Positions 36,507 through 45,457 of a DNA stretch of 64,000 nucleotides are shown here, one piece after another (position 1 is the first letter of the stretch; the number at the start of each line of letters is the position of its first letter). The stretch is from assembly GCF_000601455.1 (NCBI RefSeq), contig NZ_AZQP01000007.1:1-64000 (forward strand), written 5' to 3'. The position numbers and the translations under genes were made by a program. This stretch comes from Fervidicella metallireducens AeB. Its GTDB lineage: Bacteria; Bacillota; Clostridia; Clostridiales; Caloramatoraceae. Below the pieces are notes generated by a model. The model saw only the letters and a list, made by a program, of their open reading frames with translations, did not search any database and was not told the DNA's origin.

Positions 36507-36547
36507 AAGTCAAAATGAGCCAAAATAAGGCTCATTTTGACTTTTTT
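36507..36547 (+). terminator. Strong terminator after RNase H
   Basis: A perfect 15-bp stem: AAGTCAAAATGAGCC (36507-36521) with its complement at 36529-36543, seven-base loop, then T run. Confidence 0.92.
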
Positions 36548-36633
36548 GATATAAAAATTGCAGAAAATAAGTTGCAAAAATATTGAAATTGTTGAGCATA
36601 AAAAATTGAAAATTAAAATAATTTTATTATATA

Positions 36634-36662
36634 TTAACATATTTAATTAAATAGTATATAAT
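36634..36662 (+). promoter_or_regulatory. Sigma-A promoter of pckA
   Basis: TTAACA (36634-36639) and a perfect TATAAT (36657-36662), 17-base spacer. It leaves a leader of about 110 bases without a recognised RNA element. Confidence 0.7.
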
Positions 36663-36777
36663 ATATTTTGAAAAGAGTACCACAATGACGGATGAATATT
36701 ATTTATAATTTATAGTTGCAATTTAAATTTCATACATATAAAATTAATTTATAACGGGATGAAGGGGAGAAGGTCTT

Positions 36778-38355
36778 ATGTTAATAAACGAAAATTTAAA
36801 CTCGCTAGGATTTAAAGGTGTAAAAAACATTTATAAGAATTTATCAGTAAGTGAATTAGTTGAAAGAGCAGTATTAAATGGAGAAGGAAAACTAACTTCT
36901 AGTGGCGCTTTAAATGTAAATACAGGAAAATATACTGGGCGTTCACCAGAGGATAGATTTATTGTTGACCAGAGAAGTATACACAATGATATAAACTGGG
37001 GAAAGGTAAATGTTCCAATTGCCCAAGAAAATTTTGATTTAATTTATAAAAAACTGATAGAATATTTTCAAGGTAAGGATTTATATATTTTTGATGGTTT
37101 TGCTGGTGCGGACAAGAGATATTCAATGAAAGTTAGATTTATTAACGAATTGGCATGCCAGAATTTATTTGTGCATCAACTATTTATTAGGCCTACTGAA
37201 GAAGAATTAATTAATTTTTCACCTGAGTTTACTTTGATTTGTGCTCCTGGATTTAAAGCTGATCCAGTGGTGGATAAAACTAATTCAGAGGCATTTGTTA
37301 TTATTAATTTTGAAAAGAAAATGGTTATTATTGGCGGTACTATGTATAGCGGTGAAATGAAGAAATCAATATTCTCAGTATTAAACTACATTCTACCACA
37401 AAAAGGTGTTTTACCAATGCATTGTTCAGCAAATATTGGTATAGAAGGAGATACAGCGTTATTTTTTGGATTATCAGGGACAGGTAAAACAACACTTTCA
37501 GCAGATCCAAACAGAAGGTTAATAGGTGATGATGAGCATGGTTGGTCTGATGATGGAATATTTAACTTTGAGGGAGGCTGTTATGCTAAATGCATAAACT
37601 TATCAAAGGATAATGAACCTCAGATTTGGAATGCAATAAAGTTTGGAACTATGCTTGAAAATGTGGTTGCTGATAAAAATGGAGAAGTTGACTATAGTGA
37701 TGATAGATTTACAGAAAATACAAGAGCTGCATATCCAGTTGATTATATTCCTGGAGCGGTTTTAGAAGGTACAGGAAGCATACCGAAAACTATACTTTTC
37801 TTGACAGCTGATGCCTTTGGAGTCCTTCCTCCTATTTCTAAATTAACAAAGGAGCAAGCGATGTATCATTTTATGTCAGGTTATACAAGTAAATTGGCTG
37901 GAACAGAAAGAGGCATAAAAGAACCACAAGCAACATTTTCAGCATGTTTTGGAGCACCATTTATGCCTATGAATCCATCCTTTTATGCAAAGATGCTTGG
38001 TGATAAAATTGAATCAGCAGATGTTGATGTTTACTTAGTAAATACAGGATGGGCGGGAGGTCCTTATGGTGTAGGAAAGAGAATGAAGCTTTCTTATACT
38101 AGAGCTATGGTTACAGCTGCAATAAATGGTGAATTAAAAAATGTAGAGTATGTTGAACATCCAATATTTAAGTTAATGATGCCAGTAAGTTGCCAAGGTG
38201 TTCCATCTGAAATATTGAACCCAATAAATACTTGGGAAAATAAGGATGAATATAGAAAATATGCATTGGAATTAGCAAAGAAATTTAAAGAGAATTTTAG
38301 TAAATTTACGGATGTACCAGAAAATATACAGGAAATAGCAGCTTCTATTGAATAA
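36778..38355 (+). CDS. pckA: ATP-dependent phosphoenolpyruvate carboxykinase
   Basis: Interconverts oxaloacetate and phosphoenolpyruvate with ATP/ADP, in gluconeogenesis or fermentative CO2 fixation. The 525-aa length is standard. It shows [11 protein letters not shown] near the N-terminus, the kinase-1a loop [13 protein letters not shown] near residue 238, the metal site [22 protein letters not shown], and the [12 protein letters not shown] segment. Ribosome site GGGGAG precedes the ATG. It has its own promoter and terminator and so appears monocistronic. Confidence 0.97.
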   Translation: MLINENLNSLGFKGVKNIYKNLSVSELVERAVLNGEGKLTSSGALNVNTGKYTGRSPEDRFIVDQRSIHNDINWGKVNVPIAQENFDLIYKKLIEYFQGKDLYIFDGFAGADKRYSMKVRFINELACQNLFVHQLFIRPTEEELINFSPEFTLICAPGFKADPVVDKTNSEAFVIINFEKKMVIIGGTMYSGEMKKSIFSVLNYILPQKGVLPMHCSANIGIEGDTALFFGLSGTGKTTLSADPNRRLIGDDEHGWSDDGIFNFEGGCYAKCINLSKDNEPQIWNAIKFGTMLENVVADKNGEVDYSDDRFTENTRAAYPVDYIPGAVLEGTGSIPKTILFLTADAFGVLPPISKLTKEQAMYHFMSGYTSKLAGTERGIKEPQATFSACFGAPFMPMNPSFYAKMLGDKIESADVDVYLVNTGWAGGPYGVGKRMKLSYTRAMVTAAINGELKNVEYVEHPIFKLMMPVSCQGVPSEILNPINTWENKDEYRKYALELAKKFKENFSKFTDVPENIQEIAASIE

Positions 38356-38356
38356 T

Positions 38357-38384
38357 AAAAGGGGGTAGAATTTTCTACCCTTTT
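38357..38384 (+). terminator. Terminator of pckA
   Basis: GGGTAGAA (38363-38370) with TTCTACCC (38373-38380), flanked by A and T runs that extend the stem. Confidence 0.85.
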
Positions 38385-38478
38385 GTTTTATTATATAATG
38401 GAAAACATAATGAAAGATATTAATTTGTTTTATTGCAACTAAATTAGTAAATAAGGGAAATAAATGGGGGAATGAAAA

Positions 38479-38910
38479 GTGAAGGTTTCGGGTATCTCAA
38501 ATAAAAATTCCTTATCAAAGCCAAATAATACCAAAGAAAAGTCTTTTAAAATGGAAAGTTTCTCATCTTCTCTTGATCTAGCATATAGGGAGAAAACAGA
38601 AGAAGAACTGCAAAAAATGTTGCAAGAAATAGATAGGATAGGGAGACGACTTATTTCAACAAGAAGTGCTGAGGATGCAAGGGAATATAAAAATAAAATT
38701 AAAAACTATTTAAGTTTTATAGTTAAGAATATATATATATTAAAAAGGGAACCAGGAGTTTATAATTATGGTATTCATACTAGAATCGAAATAATAGATA
38801 GTAAATTGGATGAATTAACAAAAGAGTTGTTAAATGATCAAAAGGAGAGCATCGAGCTTGCAGATAGAATTCATGAGATTAAAGGACTTTTAGTTGATGT
38901 TTATAAGTAA
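38479..38910 (+). CDS. yaaR: YaaR family protein (DUF327)
   Basis: A 143-aa, highly charged helical protein of the YaaR/DUF327 family, found across Firmicutes and of unknown function. The pattern ELQKMLQEIDRIGRRLISTR, then KNYLSFIVKNIYILKREPG and the C-terminal RIHEIKGLLVDVYK, matches the family well. The start is GTG with GGGGG upstream. The first 25 residues are a disordered Lys/Ser/Asn tail. In many clostridia this gene lies near DNA polymerase III accessory genes, but not here. Confidence 0.85.
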   Translation: MKVSGISNKNSLSKPNNTKEKSFKMESFSSSLDLAYREKTEEELQKMLQEIDRIGRRLISTRSAEDAREYKNKIKNYLSFIVKNIYILKREPGVYNYGIHTRIEIIDSKLDELTKELLNDQKESIELADRIHEIKGLLVDVYK

Positions 38911-38999
38911 TGTTATTAATTTAAAGGATTTAACTTATCTAAACAAGGGGTTATGCCCTATGAATTCAAATATAGGTATAAAATACATTAAATTACCTA

Positions 39000-39028
39000 T
39001 TAACAAAAGTAGATTAATGATATATAAT
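39000..39028 (+). promoter_or_regulatory. Sigma-A promoter of 6S RNA
   Basis: TTAACA (39000-39005), 17-base spacer, TATAAT (39023-39028). The expected start, about 39035-39041, coincides with the 5' end of the 6S RNA closing stem. Confidence 0.75.
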
Positions 39029-39040
39029 TAATATAAAATA

Positions 39041-39218
39041 GTCCTGAGATGTTCGTAGAGCCTGTAATTTCAACCGACAACATTAAAACGGGAGTTCACG
39101 TCAGTATATGGATGTCATGTCTGTTTACCAGAAAGGCAGAAGTATGTTGCAGAACACCCACCTGCCGTGAGGGCGGGTCTGAAATTATCAGGTAGCGGCA
39201 TGTCGGGCATTTTTTTTG
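39041..39218 (+). ncRNA. ssrS: 6S RNA
   Basis: A 178-base structured RNA with no reading frame. The ends form the long closing stem: GTCCTGAGATGTTCG...AATTTCA at the 5' side and TGAAATTATCAGG...GTCGGGC at the 3' side, followed by eight T. The interior has GGGAGTTCACGT and ATGGATGTCATG, as in Firmicutes 6S RNAs. 6S RNA binds the sigma-A RNA polymerase holoenzyme as an open-promoter mimic and releases it through product RNA synthesis. It has its own promoter and sits between yaaR and the YvlD-like gene. Confidence 0.88.
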
Positions 39219-39264
39219 AATAACTTTTATAAATTTACATATACTACCTATGGAGGTGGTATAA

Positions 39265-39624
39265 ATGGCTGATTTATACGAAAGAAAAAGGCCAGGTCTT
39301 TTAAGTGTGATAATTAAATTTTTAATTAATTCGGTAGTTTTGCTTATAGTTAGTTTTTTGGTACCGGGCTTTTTTGTAGCTGGATTTGCAACTGCATTGG
39401 TTGCTGCTATTGTAATAGCAATATTAGATTACTTTGTTGAAGCGATTTTTAAAATTGATGCAACACCCTTTGGAAGGGGATTGTCTGGTTTTATTGTGGC
39501 TGCAGTAATTATTTATGTGACCCAATTTATTGTTGCAGGTGTGGCAGTAAGTTTTTGGGGAGCTATATTTGCAGCTCTAGTAATTGGTTTAATCAACCTG
39601 ATTATACCGGGAAGAGTAATTTAA
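39265..39624 (+). CDS. Holin-like/YvlD family membrane protein
   Basis: A 119-aa integral membrane protein with three or four hydrophobic segments (about 14-35, 38-58, 78-95, 98-117), resembling the phage holin 4 superfamily member YvlD. Known YvlD relatives are envelope-stress genes in Bacillus; true holin activity is unproven. GGAGGTGG precedes the ATG. It is followed by a perfect terminator and appears to be expressed alone, possibly read through from the 6S RNA region. Confidence 0.75.
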   Translation: MADLYERKRPGLLSVIIKFLINSVVLLIVSFLVPGFFVAGFATALVAAIVIAILDYFVEAIFKIDATPFGRGLSGFIVAAVIIYVTQFIVAGVAVSFWGAIFAALVIGLINLIIPGRVI

Positions 39625-39650
39625 ATGTGGCAGATTTGCCACATTTTTTT
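39623..39650 (+). terminator. Terminator of YvlD-like gene
   Basis: AAATGTGGCA with TGCCACATTT around GATT, then further T. Confidence 0.9.
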
Positions 39651-39695
39651 AATTTATACTATAAGACTACATGTGATTTGCTTTATGGTTAAATC

Positions 39696-39724
39696 TTTAT
39701 ACTCCTTACAAAATGTGGTATAAT
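39696..39724 (+). promoter_or_regulatory. Promoter of glpX
   Basis: TTTATA (39696-39701), 17-base spacer and perfect TATAAT (39719-39724), 34 bases before the start. Confidence 0.65.
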
Positions 39725-39757
39725 ACTTTTAAAAGTGCAATGGAGGTATAAATAATA

Positions 39758-40738
39758 ATGGAAAAATTCGATATTGCCATGGGGATTGTAAGAGTAAGTG
39801 AAGCAGCGGCTCTTTCATGTTCAAAACTATTGGGAAAAGGTAGTTCTGAAATTGTTGATAAAGCGGCTGTTGATGGAATAAGGCATGCATTTGACTTATT
39901 GCCGATAAAGGGACGAGTTGTCATTGGAGAATGTGAATTAAATAAATCTTCAATTTTATACATAGGTGAAAAGGTTGGAATGTGGGAAGATGGGCAGAAG
40001 GAATTCGATATAGCATTGGACCCAGTTGATGGTTCAATTCTTGTTGCAAAGGGGAGGCCAAACGCTATTTCAGCTATAGCAGTTGCAGAAAAAGGGAAAA
40101 TATTCAGATCACCACAGATATATATGCAAAAAATAGTTGTTGGGCCTAGGGGTAAAGGAGCTATAGATATAAACAAGTCCTTAAAGGAGAATATCGTAAG
40201 TGTTGCTGATAAATTGGAAAAAGATATTGCAGATATAACTGTTATGATTCAAGATAGACCAAGGCATGAGAAGTTAATTAAAGAAGCTAGAGAGATTGGC
40301 GTTAGAGTTAAGATTTTTGGTGAAGGTGATATAGCTGCAGCATTAGCTACAGTGTTTGAAGATACAGGGGTAGATATGTTAGTGGGAATTGGTGGTGCTC
40401 CTGAAGGCGTTTTAGCAGCTGCAGCATTAAAATGTCTTGATGGAGAAATCCAGGCAAAGTTATTACCGGAAAATGAAAGGCAGTTAGCTATGTGTAAAAG
40501 AGCAGGTATTGAAGATATCAATAAAGTGTTAACAGCTGATGATTTGATTATGACAGATGACGTATATTTTGCAGCTACAGCTATAAGTGATTGTGACTTG
40601 CTAAAGGGTGTAACATATAAAAATGATATTGCAATAACACATTCAGTTGTAATGAGGTCATCCAATGGAGTCACAAGATTTGTAGATGCAACACATAAAT
40701 TGGAAAAGAGTATGATTCATATAAAAGACGAAATATAA
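39758..40738 (+). CDS. glpX: Class II fructose-1,6-bisphosphatase GlpX
   Basis: Hydrolyses fructose 1,6-bisphosphate to fructose 6-phosphate in gluconeogenesis. The 326-aa protein shows the metal-site DIALDPVDGSILVAKG near residue 84 and the GEGDIAAALAT and GIGGAPEGVLAAAALKCL segments typical of GlpX. Its own promoter and a strong terminator suggest a single-gene transcript. With pckA nearby it supports gluconeogenic capacity. Confidence 0.95.
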   Translation: MEKFDIAMGIVRVSEAAALSCSKLLGKGSSEIVDKAAVDGIRHAFDLLPIKGRVVIGECELNKSSILYIGEKVGMWEDGQKEFDIALDPVDGSILVAKGRPNAISAIAVAEKGKIFRSPQIYMQKIVVGPRGKGAIDINKSLKENIVSVADKLEKDIADITVMIQDRPRHEKLIKEAREIGVRVKIFGEGDIAAALATVFEDTGVDMLVGIGGAPEGVLAAAALKCLDGEIQAKLLPENERQLAMCKRAGIEDINKVLTADDLIMTDDVYFAATAISDCDLLKGVTYKNDIAITHSVVMRSSNGVTRFVDATHKLEKSMIHIKDEI

Positions 40739-40767
40739 AATAGAGGTCCTTTAAAAGGACCTCTATT
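40739..40767. terminator. Bidirectional terminator between glpX and aldolase
   Basis: Perfect palindrome: AATAGAGGTCCTTT followed by its complement, overlapping the stop of the minus-strand aldolase gene. Confidence 0.85.
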
Positions 40768-41410
40768 CTTTTGAATTATATATATTTAAATATACATCTC
40801 TCATCTTTTCTACTTCTTCCATAGCTAATGGTTTAGGAATACCAATCTGTGTAGAAAATAAATAAATTTGGGCGGATTTCTCCAAAATTTCGCATACTAA
40901 AAAGGCTTCTTCAATATCCCGTCCTAAACAGATTGCCCCATGATTGGATAGAAGAACAGCATTTTTATTTTCAATTACTTCAATTATATTCTGAGCAATT
41001 GTTTTACTTCCGGGAAAAGCATATTTTGCGCAGGGTACTTCTCCACCAATTATCATTGCCATATCATCAACAATAGCCGGTATATTTTTACGGGCAGCTG
41101 CTATAGAAGTTGCATATATGCTATGAATGTGAATTATTGAATTAATATCTTCCCTGAATTTATATAACTCAATATGTGTATTTAATTCTGTAGAGGGTTT
41201 TTTAGTACCATCTATTACTTTACCCTCTAAATTTAATGTTACAATATCTTCCGGCAATAGATTATCATAATCTATTCCACAGGGAGTTATGTAAATTTTA
41301 TCACCATGTCTAATACTGATATTTCCCCAAGTACCAGAAACTAAGTTTGCACTTTTGATTTTCTTACCATATTTAACTATATCAGCCTTTAACAATTCCA
41401 TTTCATTCAT
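40763..41410 (-). CDS. Class II aldolase/adducin family protein (fuculose-phosphate aldolase-like)
   Basis: Zinc aldolase-type fold, 215 aa. Zinc ligands are visible in HIHSIYATSIAA and in SNHGAICLG, and the substrate loop SGTWGNISIRHGDKIYITPCG lies near residue 25. Members split dihydroxyacetone phosphate from L-fuculose-, ribulose- or methylthioribulose-phosphates; which one applies here is unknown. Start at ATG 41410 with GAGGTG upstream, in preference to the GTG at 41419 that overlaps the ribosome site. No sugar kinase or isomerase is adjacent. Confidence 0.87.
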   Translation of the reverse strand: MNEMELLKADIVKYGKKIKSANLVSGTWGNISIRHGDKIYITPCGIDYDNLLPEDIVTLNLEGKVIDGTKKPSTELNTHIELYKFREDINSIIHIHSIYATSIAAARKNIPAIVDDMAMIIGGEVPCAKYAFPGSKTIAQNIIEVIENKNAVLLSNHGAICLGRDIEEAFLVCEILEKSAQIYLFSTQIGIPKPLAMEEVEKMRDVYLNIYNSKE

Positions 41411-41624
41411 TAATGTCACCTCATATATAGTTTTTCTTAGGTATAAATTATAACCTTTTTATAAAGTACAATAGCAACAAATATATAATTACTATAATTT
41501 TTTAATTTTTCCTGCTTGAGATTAAATTTATTTTTTAAATAGATGCTAATTATCGGAATAAAATAAAAAATAAATCTAAAAAAATTGGCATATTAATCCT
41601 ATAGAACAATTGGGAGATGATTTA

Positions 41625-42266
41625 GTGAAGATAAAAAAAGTATTTTCATTACTTATGTTTTGTGTAATAATCATATTGTGTGTTTTCATTAGAAACGAGA
41701 TGTTAACAATTGTTTCAAGCCCACAGAATTTAAGACATTTTCTATTAGTTAATAAGAAATTATCTGTACTAATTTACTTAATCTTAAGTGCTACTAGAAC
41801 ATTAATTTTTTTACCCGCAGGTATGTATGCCTTGGCATCGGGATTAACCTTTGGAAGCCTGCTAGGTACTCTTTTAACAGCTATTGGAACGACACTAAGT
41901 GGAATAATTGCCTTTTATATTTCAAAATTCTGGGGTAGGGATTTTATACAGAAAATTTTAGGCAATAGAGCAAAAAACATCGATGGCATAATTAAGAATA
42001 ATGGTATTATCTATGTTATATTTTTAAGAATAGTTCCAATTTTGCCCTTTGATGCTGTTAGCTATGCAGCAGGACTTACTCAAATTAATATTTTTGATTT
42101 TGCTGTAGGTACACTGATTGGCAGCTTGCCTGGTGCCTTTGTATATAATTACCTTGGAAGCAATATAATGAATTTTAATTCTGTAGAATTCAAAATATCT
42201 GTTATAATATTTGTGTCGGTGTCACTTGTCCCAATAATTTATAAATATATTATCAAGAAAGGATGA
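41625..42266 (+). CDS. TVP38/TMEM64 (DedA-like) membrane protein
   Basis: A 213-aa multi-pass membrane protein of the VTT/DedA superfamily, which in other species is tied to lipid scrambling or membrane homeostasis. The core is seen in GMYALASGLTFGSLLGTLLTA, FYISKFWGRDF and RIVPILPFDAVSYAAGLT, followed by LIGSLPGAFVYNYLGS. I use GTG 41625 as start, with GGGAG eight bases upstream; the in-frame TTG at 41610 has no ribosome site. The gene runs into the DUF896 gene seven bases later and starts a likely operon. Confidence 0.85.
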   Translation: MKIKKVFSLLMFCVIIILCVFIRNEMLTIVSSPQNLRHFLLVNKKLSVLIYLILSATRTLIFLPAGMYALASGLTFGSLLGTLLTAIGTTLSGIIAFYISKFWGRDFIQKILGNRAKNIDGIIKNNGIIYVIFLRIVPILPFDAVSYAAGLTQINIFDFAVGTLIGSLPGAFVYNYLGSNIMNFNSVEFKISVIIFVSVSLVPIIYKYIIKKG

Positions 42267-42273
42267 GAATTTA

Positions 42274-42543
42274 ATGGTAACAAAGGAACAAATAGAAAGA
42301 ATAAATGAGCTATATAAAAAAAGTAAGGAAATTGGTTTGACAGATGAAGAAAAAAAAGAGCAGGAAGAATTAAGAAGGCTATATGTTAAAGCAGTTAGAG
42401 AAAATTTAAAGTCACAATTGCAAAATATAAAAATAGTTAGTCCTGAAGAATACGAAAAATTAACAAATACTAAAAAGTGCGGATGTGGGCATGACCATTT
42501 TCATAAAGATGATAGTTGCAATTGCAAGGAGCACAGACACTAA
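42274..42543 (+). CDS. DUF896 (YnzC-like) protein with Cys/His-rich tail
   Basis: An 89-aa cytoplasmic protein. Residues 1-62 match the helical DUF896 family (ERINELYKKSKEIGLTDEEK, EEQEELRRLYVKAVRENLK). The last 22 residues are an unusual metal-binding-type tail rich in Cys and His (CGCGHDHFHKDD, then CNCKEHRH). The stop overlaps the start of the ArsB-like transporter gene by one base, so both are probably made together. In Bacillus the family protein YnzC is of unknown function. Confidence 0.82.
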   Translation: MVTKEQIERINELYKKSKEIGLTDEEKKEQEELRRLYVKAVRENLKSQLQNIKIVSPEEYEKLTNTKKCGCGHDHFHKDDSCNCKEHRH

Positions 42544-43829
42544 TGAATTTTTACATCGCTATAATAATTTTTACTTTAACATTAGCTTTTGTTATAATAA
42601 AACCATTTAAACTAGGACAGGCTGTCTATGCAGCCTTTTTTGCCGTTCTTGTAGTAGCATTTAAAATTGTTAGTTTTTCGGATATTGGAACAGTTGTTAA
42701 TAATGTATGGAATGCAGGATTTTCTTTGATATCTATTATGATAATTTCATCAATACTTGATGAAATAGGATTTTTTAAATGGGCTGCATTAACTATGGCA
42801 TTAACTGCGGAAGGACAAGGTAAAAAATTGTTCTTATATATAATTTTACTTGGAGCTATGATAAGTATATTTTTTAATAACGATGGGACTATAATAATTT
42901 TAACACCGATAGTATATGAAATAATCAAAGCGTTAGGATTTAAAGAAAAAAACATTTTACCATTTATTTTTGCATGCAGTTTTATTGCAGATGCAGCAAG
43001 TATACCACTGGTTGTCAGTAATTTAGCCAATATAATAAATGCTGACATTCTTGGGCTGTCATTTAATTATTACCTATCAAAAATGCTAATTCCTGGATTG
43101 ACTGTAATTATTGGAATTACATTTATGTTGTTTTTGTACTATAAGAAAAACATAGTAAATCATTACAATCCAAGAGATATTGGAAATCCTGATGATGTTA
43201 TAACTGACTGGGGAATGTTTAATATAGGGGTACTGGTCTTATTTTCAGTTATTATTGGTTATTTTATAGCTTCGAAACATAAAATACCAGTATCTTTGAT
43301 TTCAATTTTTGGAGCAGTGGCTTTATTAGTCTTTGGTAAGGTTAAGAAGTCCATAGAAATAACAAAAATATTGAAAAAAGCCCCTTGGGACATATTAATA
43401 TTTGCTTTTAGTATGTATTTAATTGTTTTTGGACTTTATAAAAATGGATTTAATGAAATACTGTTAAATATTCTTCTTAAAGTACAGAATAATAATAATT
43501 TGTTAATTGCAATTTATTCTGGATTTGTTTCAACTATATCAGCCTGCACAATGAACAATTTACCTTCAGTTATGTTAGGTGCATTTACTATAAGTGATCC
43601 TAGGTTTACTGAGATGTCTAAAGAGATAATTGCCTTTTCAAGTATTATAGGTAATGACCTTGGAGCAAAACTGACACCTATTGGTTCATTGGCTACTATT
43701 TTATGGTTTGATATTTTAAAGTTAAAAGGTGTTGAAATTTCTTGGTTAGACTATACAAAGGCTGCACTTTACGTTGTAACGCCTGTTTTGGTTATGAGTT
43801 TGGTTGTACTTGGATTTATGTTTAGCTAA
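42543..43829 (+). CDS. ArsB/NhaD-type ion transporter
   Basis: A 428-aa membrane protein with about eleven hydrophobic segments, of the ion transporter superfamily that includes arsenite and sodium/proton antiporters. Characteristic segments are FFNNDGTIIILTPIVYE, SFIADAASIPLVVSNLANI and TMNNLPSVMLGAF, with IGNDLGAKLTPIGSLATILWF near the C-terminus, typical of the ArsB branch. I start at ATG 42543, overlapping the DUF896 stop, with AAGGAG upstream. No arsR or arsC gene is nearby, so arsenic as substrate is not assured. Confidence 0.85.
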   Translation: MNFYIAIIIFTLTLAFVIIKPFKLGQAVYAAFFAVLVVAFKIVSFSDIGTVVNNVWNAGFSLISIMIISSILDEIGFFKWAALTMALTAEGQGKKLFLYIILLGAMISIFFNNDGTIIILTPIVYEIIKALGFKEKNILPFIFACSFIADAASIPLVVSNLANIINADILGLSFNYYLSKMLIPGLTVIIGITFMLFLYYKKNIVNHYNPRDIGNPDDVITDWGMFNIGVLVLFSVIIGYFIASKHKIPVSLISIFGAVALLVFGKVKKSIEITKILKKAPWDILIFAFSMYLIVFGLYKNGFNEILLNILLKVQNNNNLLIAIYSGFVSTISACTMNNLPSVMLGAFTISDPRFTEMSKEIIAFSSIIGNDLGAKLTPIGSLATILWFDILKLKGVEISWLDYTKAALYVVTPVLVMSLVVLGFMFS

Positions 43830-43888
43830 GTGCATTATTTTGTAAAGACGATTTATGATTTAATGTTTTGAAACATTGGGGGGATAAT

Positions 43889-44449
43889 ATGAAAAAAATA
43901 CTTAGGGCTGAAATTATAAAAAAAAGACAGAGCATGACTGAAATGGATTTTATAAAAAATAGTAATTCAGTCTTTAATAATATTGTTAGTTGGCAATTAT
44001 TTAAAGACAAAAATAATTTAATGCTTTATTATTCCTTTAGAAATGAAGTTGATACTTTAGATATTATTGAGGAGTGCTTTAGATGTGGGAAAAATGTTAT
44101 TTTACCCAAAACAATCAAAGAAACTACAACAATTTTGCCATGTAAAATAGATAGTGTTTTAGAATTAATTAAAGGGGAATATGGAATTATGGAGCCGCCC
44201 GAAAAAGAAATTTTCTCTAAAAATAATATAGATATTATTTTTGTTCCAGGTGTGGCATTTGATAAAAGAGGATATAGAATAGGCTATGGAGCTGGTTATT
44301 ATGATAGATTTTTAAGGGATTTTAAAGGAATAAAAGTTGGAATGTGTTTTGAATTTCAAGTCTTGGATGATGTTTTTCCTGAGGAACATGATGTCAGTAT
44401 GGATTATTTAATAACTGAAAGGGGAATAATTAACACTGGTGATGTTTAA
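43889..44449 (+). CDS. 5-formyltetrahydrofolate cyclo-ligase
   Basis: Converts 5-formyl-THF to 5,10-methenyl-THF with ATP, returning a storage folate to one-carbon metabolism. The 186-aa protein has the basic N-terminus MKKILRAEIIKKRQSM, LMLYYSFRNEVDT and the signature FDKRGYRIGYGAGYYDRFL. The start at 43889 has GGGGG upstream; an earlier in-frame start at 43868 does not. Its stop overlaps the corA-like start as TAATG. Confidence 0.93.
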   Translation: MKKILRAEIIKKRQSMTEMDFIKNSNSVFNNIVSWQLFKDKNNLMLYYSFRNEVDTLDIIEECFRCGKNVILPKTIKETTTILPCKIDSVLELIKGEYGIMEPPEKEIFSKNNIDIIFVPGVAFDKRGYRIGYGAGYYDRFLRDFKGIKVGMCFEFQVLDDVFPEEHDVSMDYLITERGIINTGDV

Positions 44450-45393
44450 TGAAAATATATTCCATTGATAGTGAAATTAATGAAACAACTGTAGATATGG
44501 TAAATTTTGATTCTAAGTTATTTTACTGGTTTGAGTTGACACCAGATGAATTAGAAGAATTAAATGGTAGGATATTTAATTTTCAAGAAACCTGTATAGA
44601 AGAGTGTAAAAGCAGAAGCCAGATGGCTAAAGTTGAATTTTATGATGATTATATTTTCCTTGTATTGAATTCTTTAAAGTTTGAGGAAGGCAATGTTAAT
44701 CCAGATGAATTCAATATATTTGTATCAAAAAAGTATATAGTAACAACATCTAAAGAAGAAGTAAAAATAATATGTGAACTGCAGAATGAACTATTAAATT
44801 ATAAAAATAGCGTATTTTTTTCAACAGATAGATCACCATCAAAACTTTTATATTATATTTTAGATAGACTGATTCATAACGATTATGAGATAATAAACAA
44901 ACTTGAGAATACAGCGGATGTTTTAGAAATACAGATTTTAAAACACCCAAATAAACAATTTTTAAAGGGACTCCTTTATTTAAGACATCAAGTACACACT
45001 TTAAGAAGGTGTATAACTCCTTTAAGATACATTGGGGATAACTTATTAGGAAATGATAACAAAGTAATTGATGCTAAGTGCATTAAATATTTTCAGCAGA
45101 TAAATTCAAAAATAGAAAAACTGATGTTTTCATTGGAAAGTTTGATTCAATACATTGGCCTTGTTCGAGAAGCCTTTGAAACTGAGATGGCTAATAAAAC
45201 AAATGAATTGATGAAAACCTTTACAACAATTGCAATGTTTTTTTCACCACTGCAGCTAATAGTAGGTATATATGGAATGAATTTTAAAATGCCAGAATGT
45301 AGCTGGCAGTATGGATATTTATATGTAATTGTATTGATGTTTGCTGTTTCTTTCATATTATTTGTATATTTCAAAAAAAAGAAATGGTTATAA
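44449..45393 (+). CDS. corA: CorA-family divalent metal ion transporter
   Basis: Pentameric channel for Mg2+ or Co2+. The 314-aa protein has an acidic N-terminal cytoplasmic domain, a long helix, and two C-terminal membrane segments. The selectivity signature YGMNFKMPE lies near residue 282, at the end of the first membrane segment. The final KKKKWL is a typical cytoplasmic end. It overlaps the folate enzyme gene by one base and is likely co-transcribed. Confidence 0.92.
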   Translation: MKIYSIDSEINETTVDMVNFDSKLFYWFELTPDELEELNGRIFNFQETCIEECKSRSQMAKVEFYDDYIFLVLNSLKFEEGNVNPDEFNIFVSKKYIVTTSKEEVKIICELQNELLNYKNSVFFSTDRSPSKLLYYILDRLIHNDYEIINKLENTADVLEIQILKHPNKQFLKGLLYLRHQVHTLRRCITPLRYIGDNLLGNDNKVIDAKCIKYFQQINSKIEKLMFSLESLIQYIGLVREAFETEMANKTNELMKTFTTIAMFFSPLQLIVGIYGMNFKMPECSWQYGYLYVIVLMFAVSFILFVYFKKKKWL

Positions 45394-45395
45394 AA

Positions 45396-45424
45396 TTGTA
45401 TTTTCTTATCAATTATTGTAATAT
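45396..45424 (+). promoter_or_regulatory. Promoter of M18 aminopeptidase
   Basis: TTGTAT (45396-45401) and TAATAT (45419-45424), 17-base spacer. The -35 starts just after the corA stop. Confidence 0.6.
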
Positions 45425-45457
45425 AGAATTAAAAATTAATTCTAAGGGGGAGAAAAC

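Noticed and set aside
39265-39624. Holin gene as evidence of a prophage
   Set aside because: No other phage gene is nearby and the protein fits the chromosomal YvlD type.
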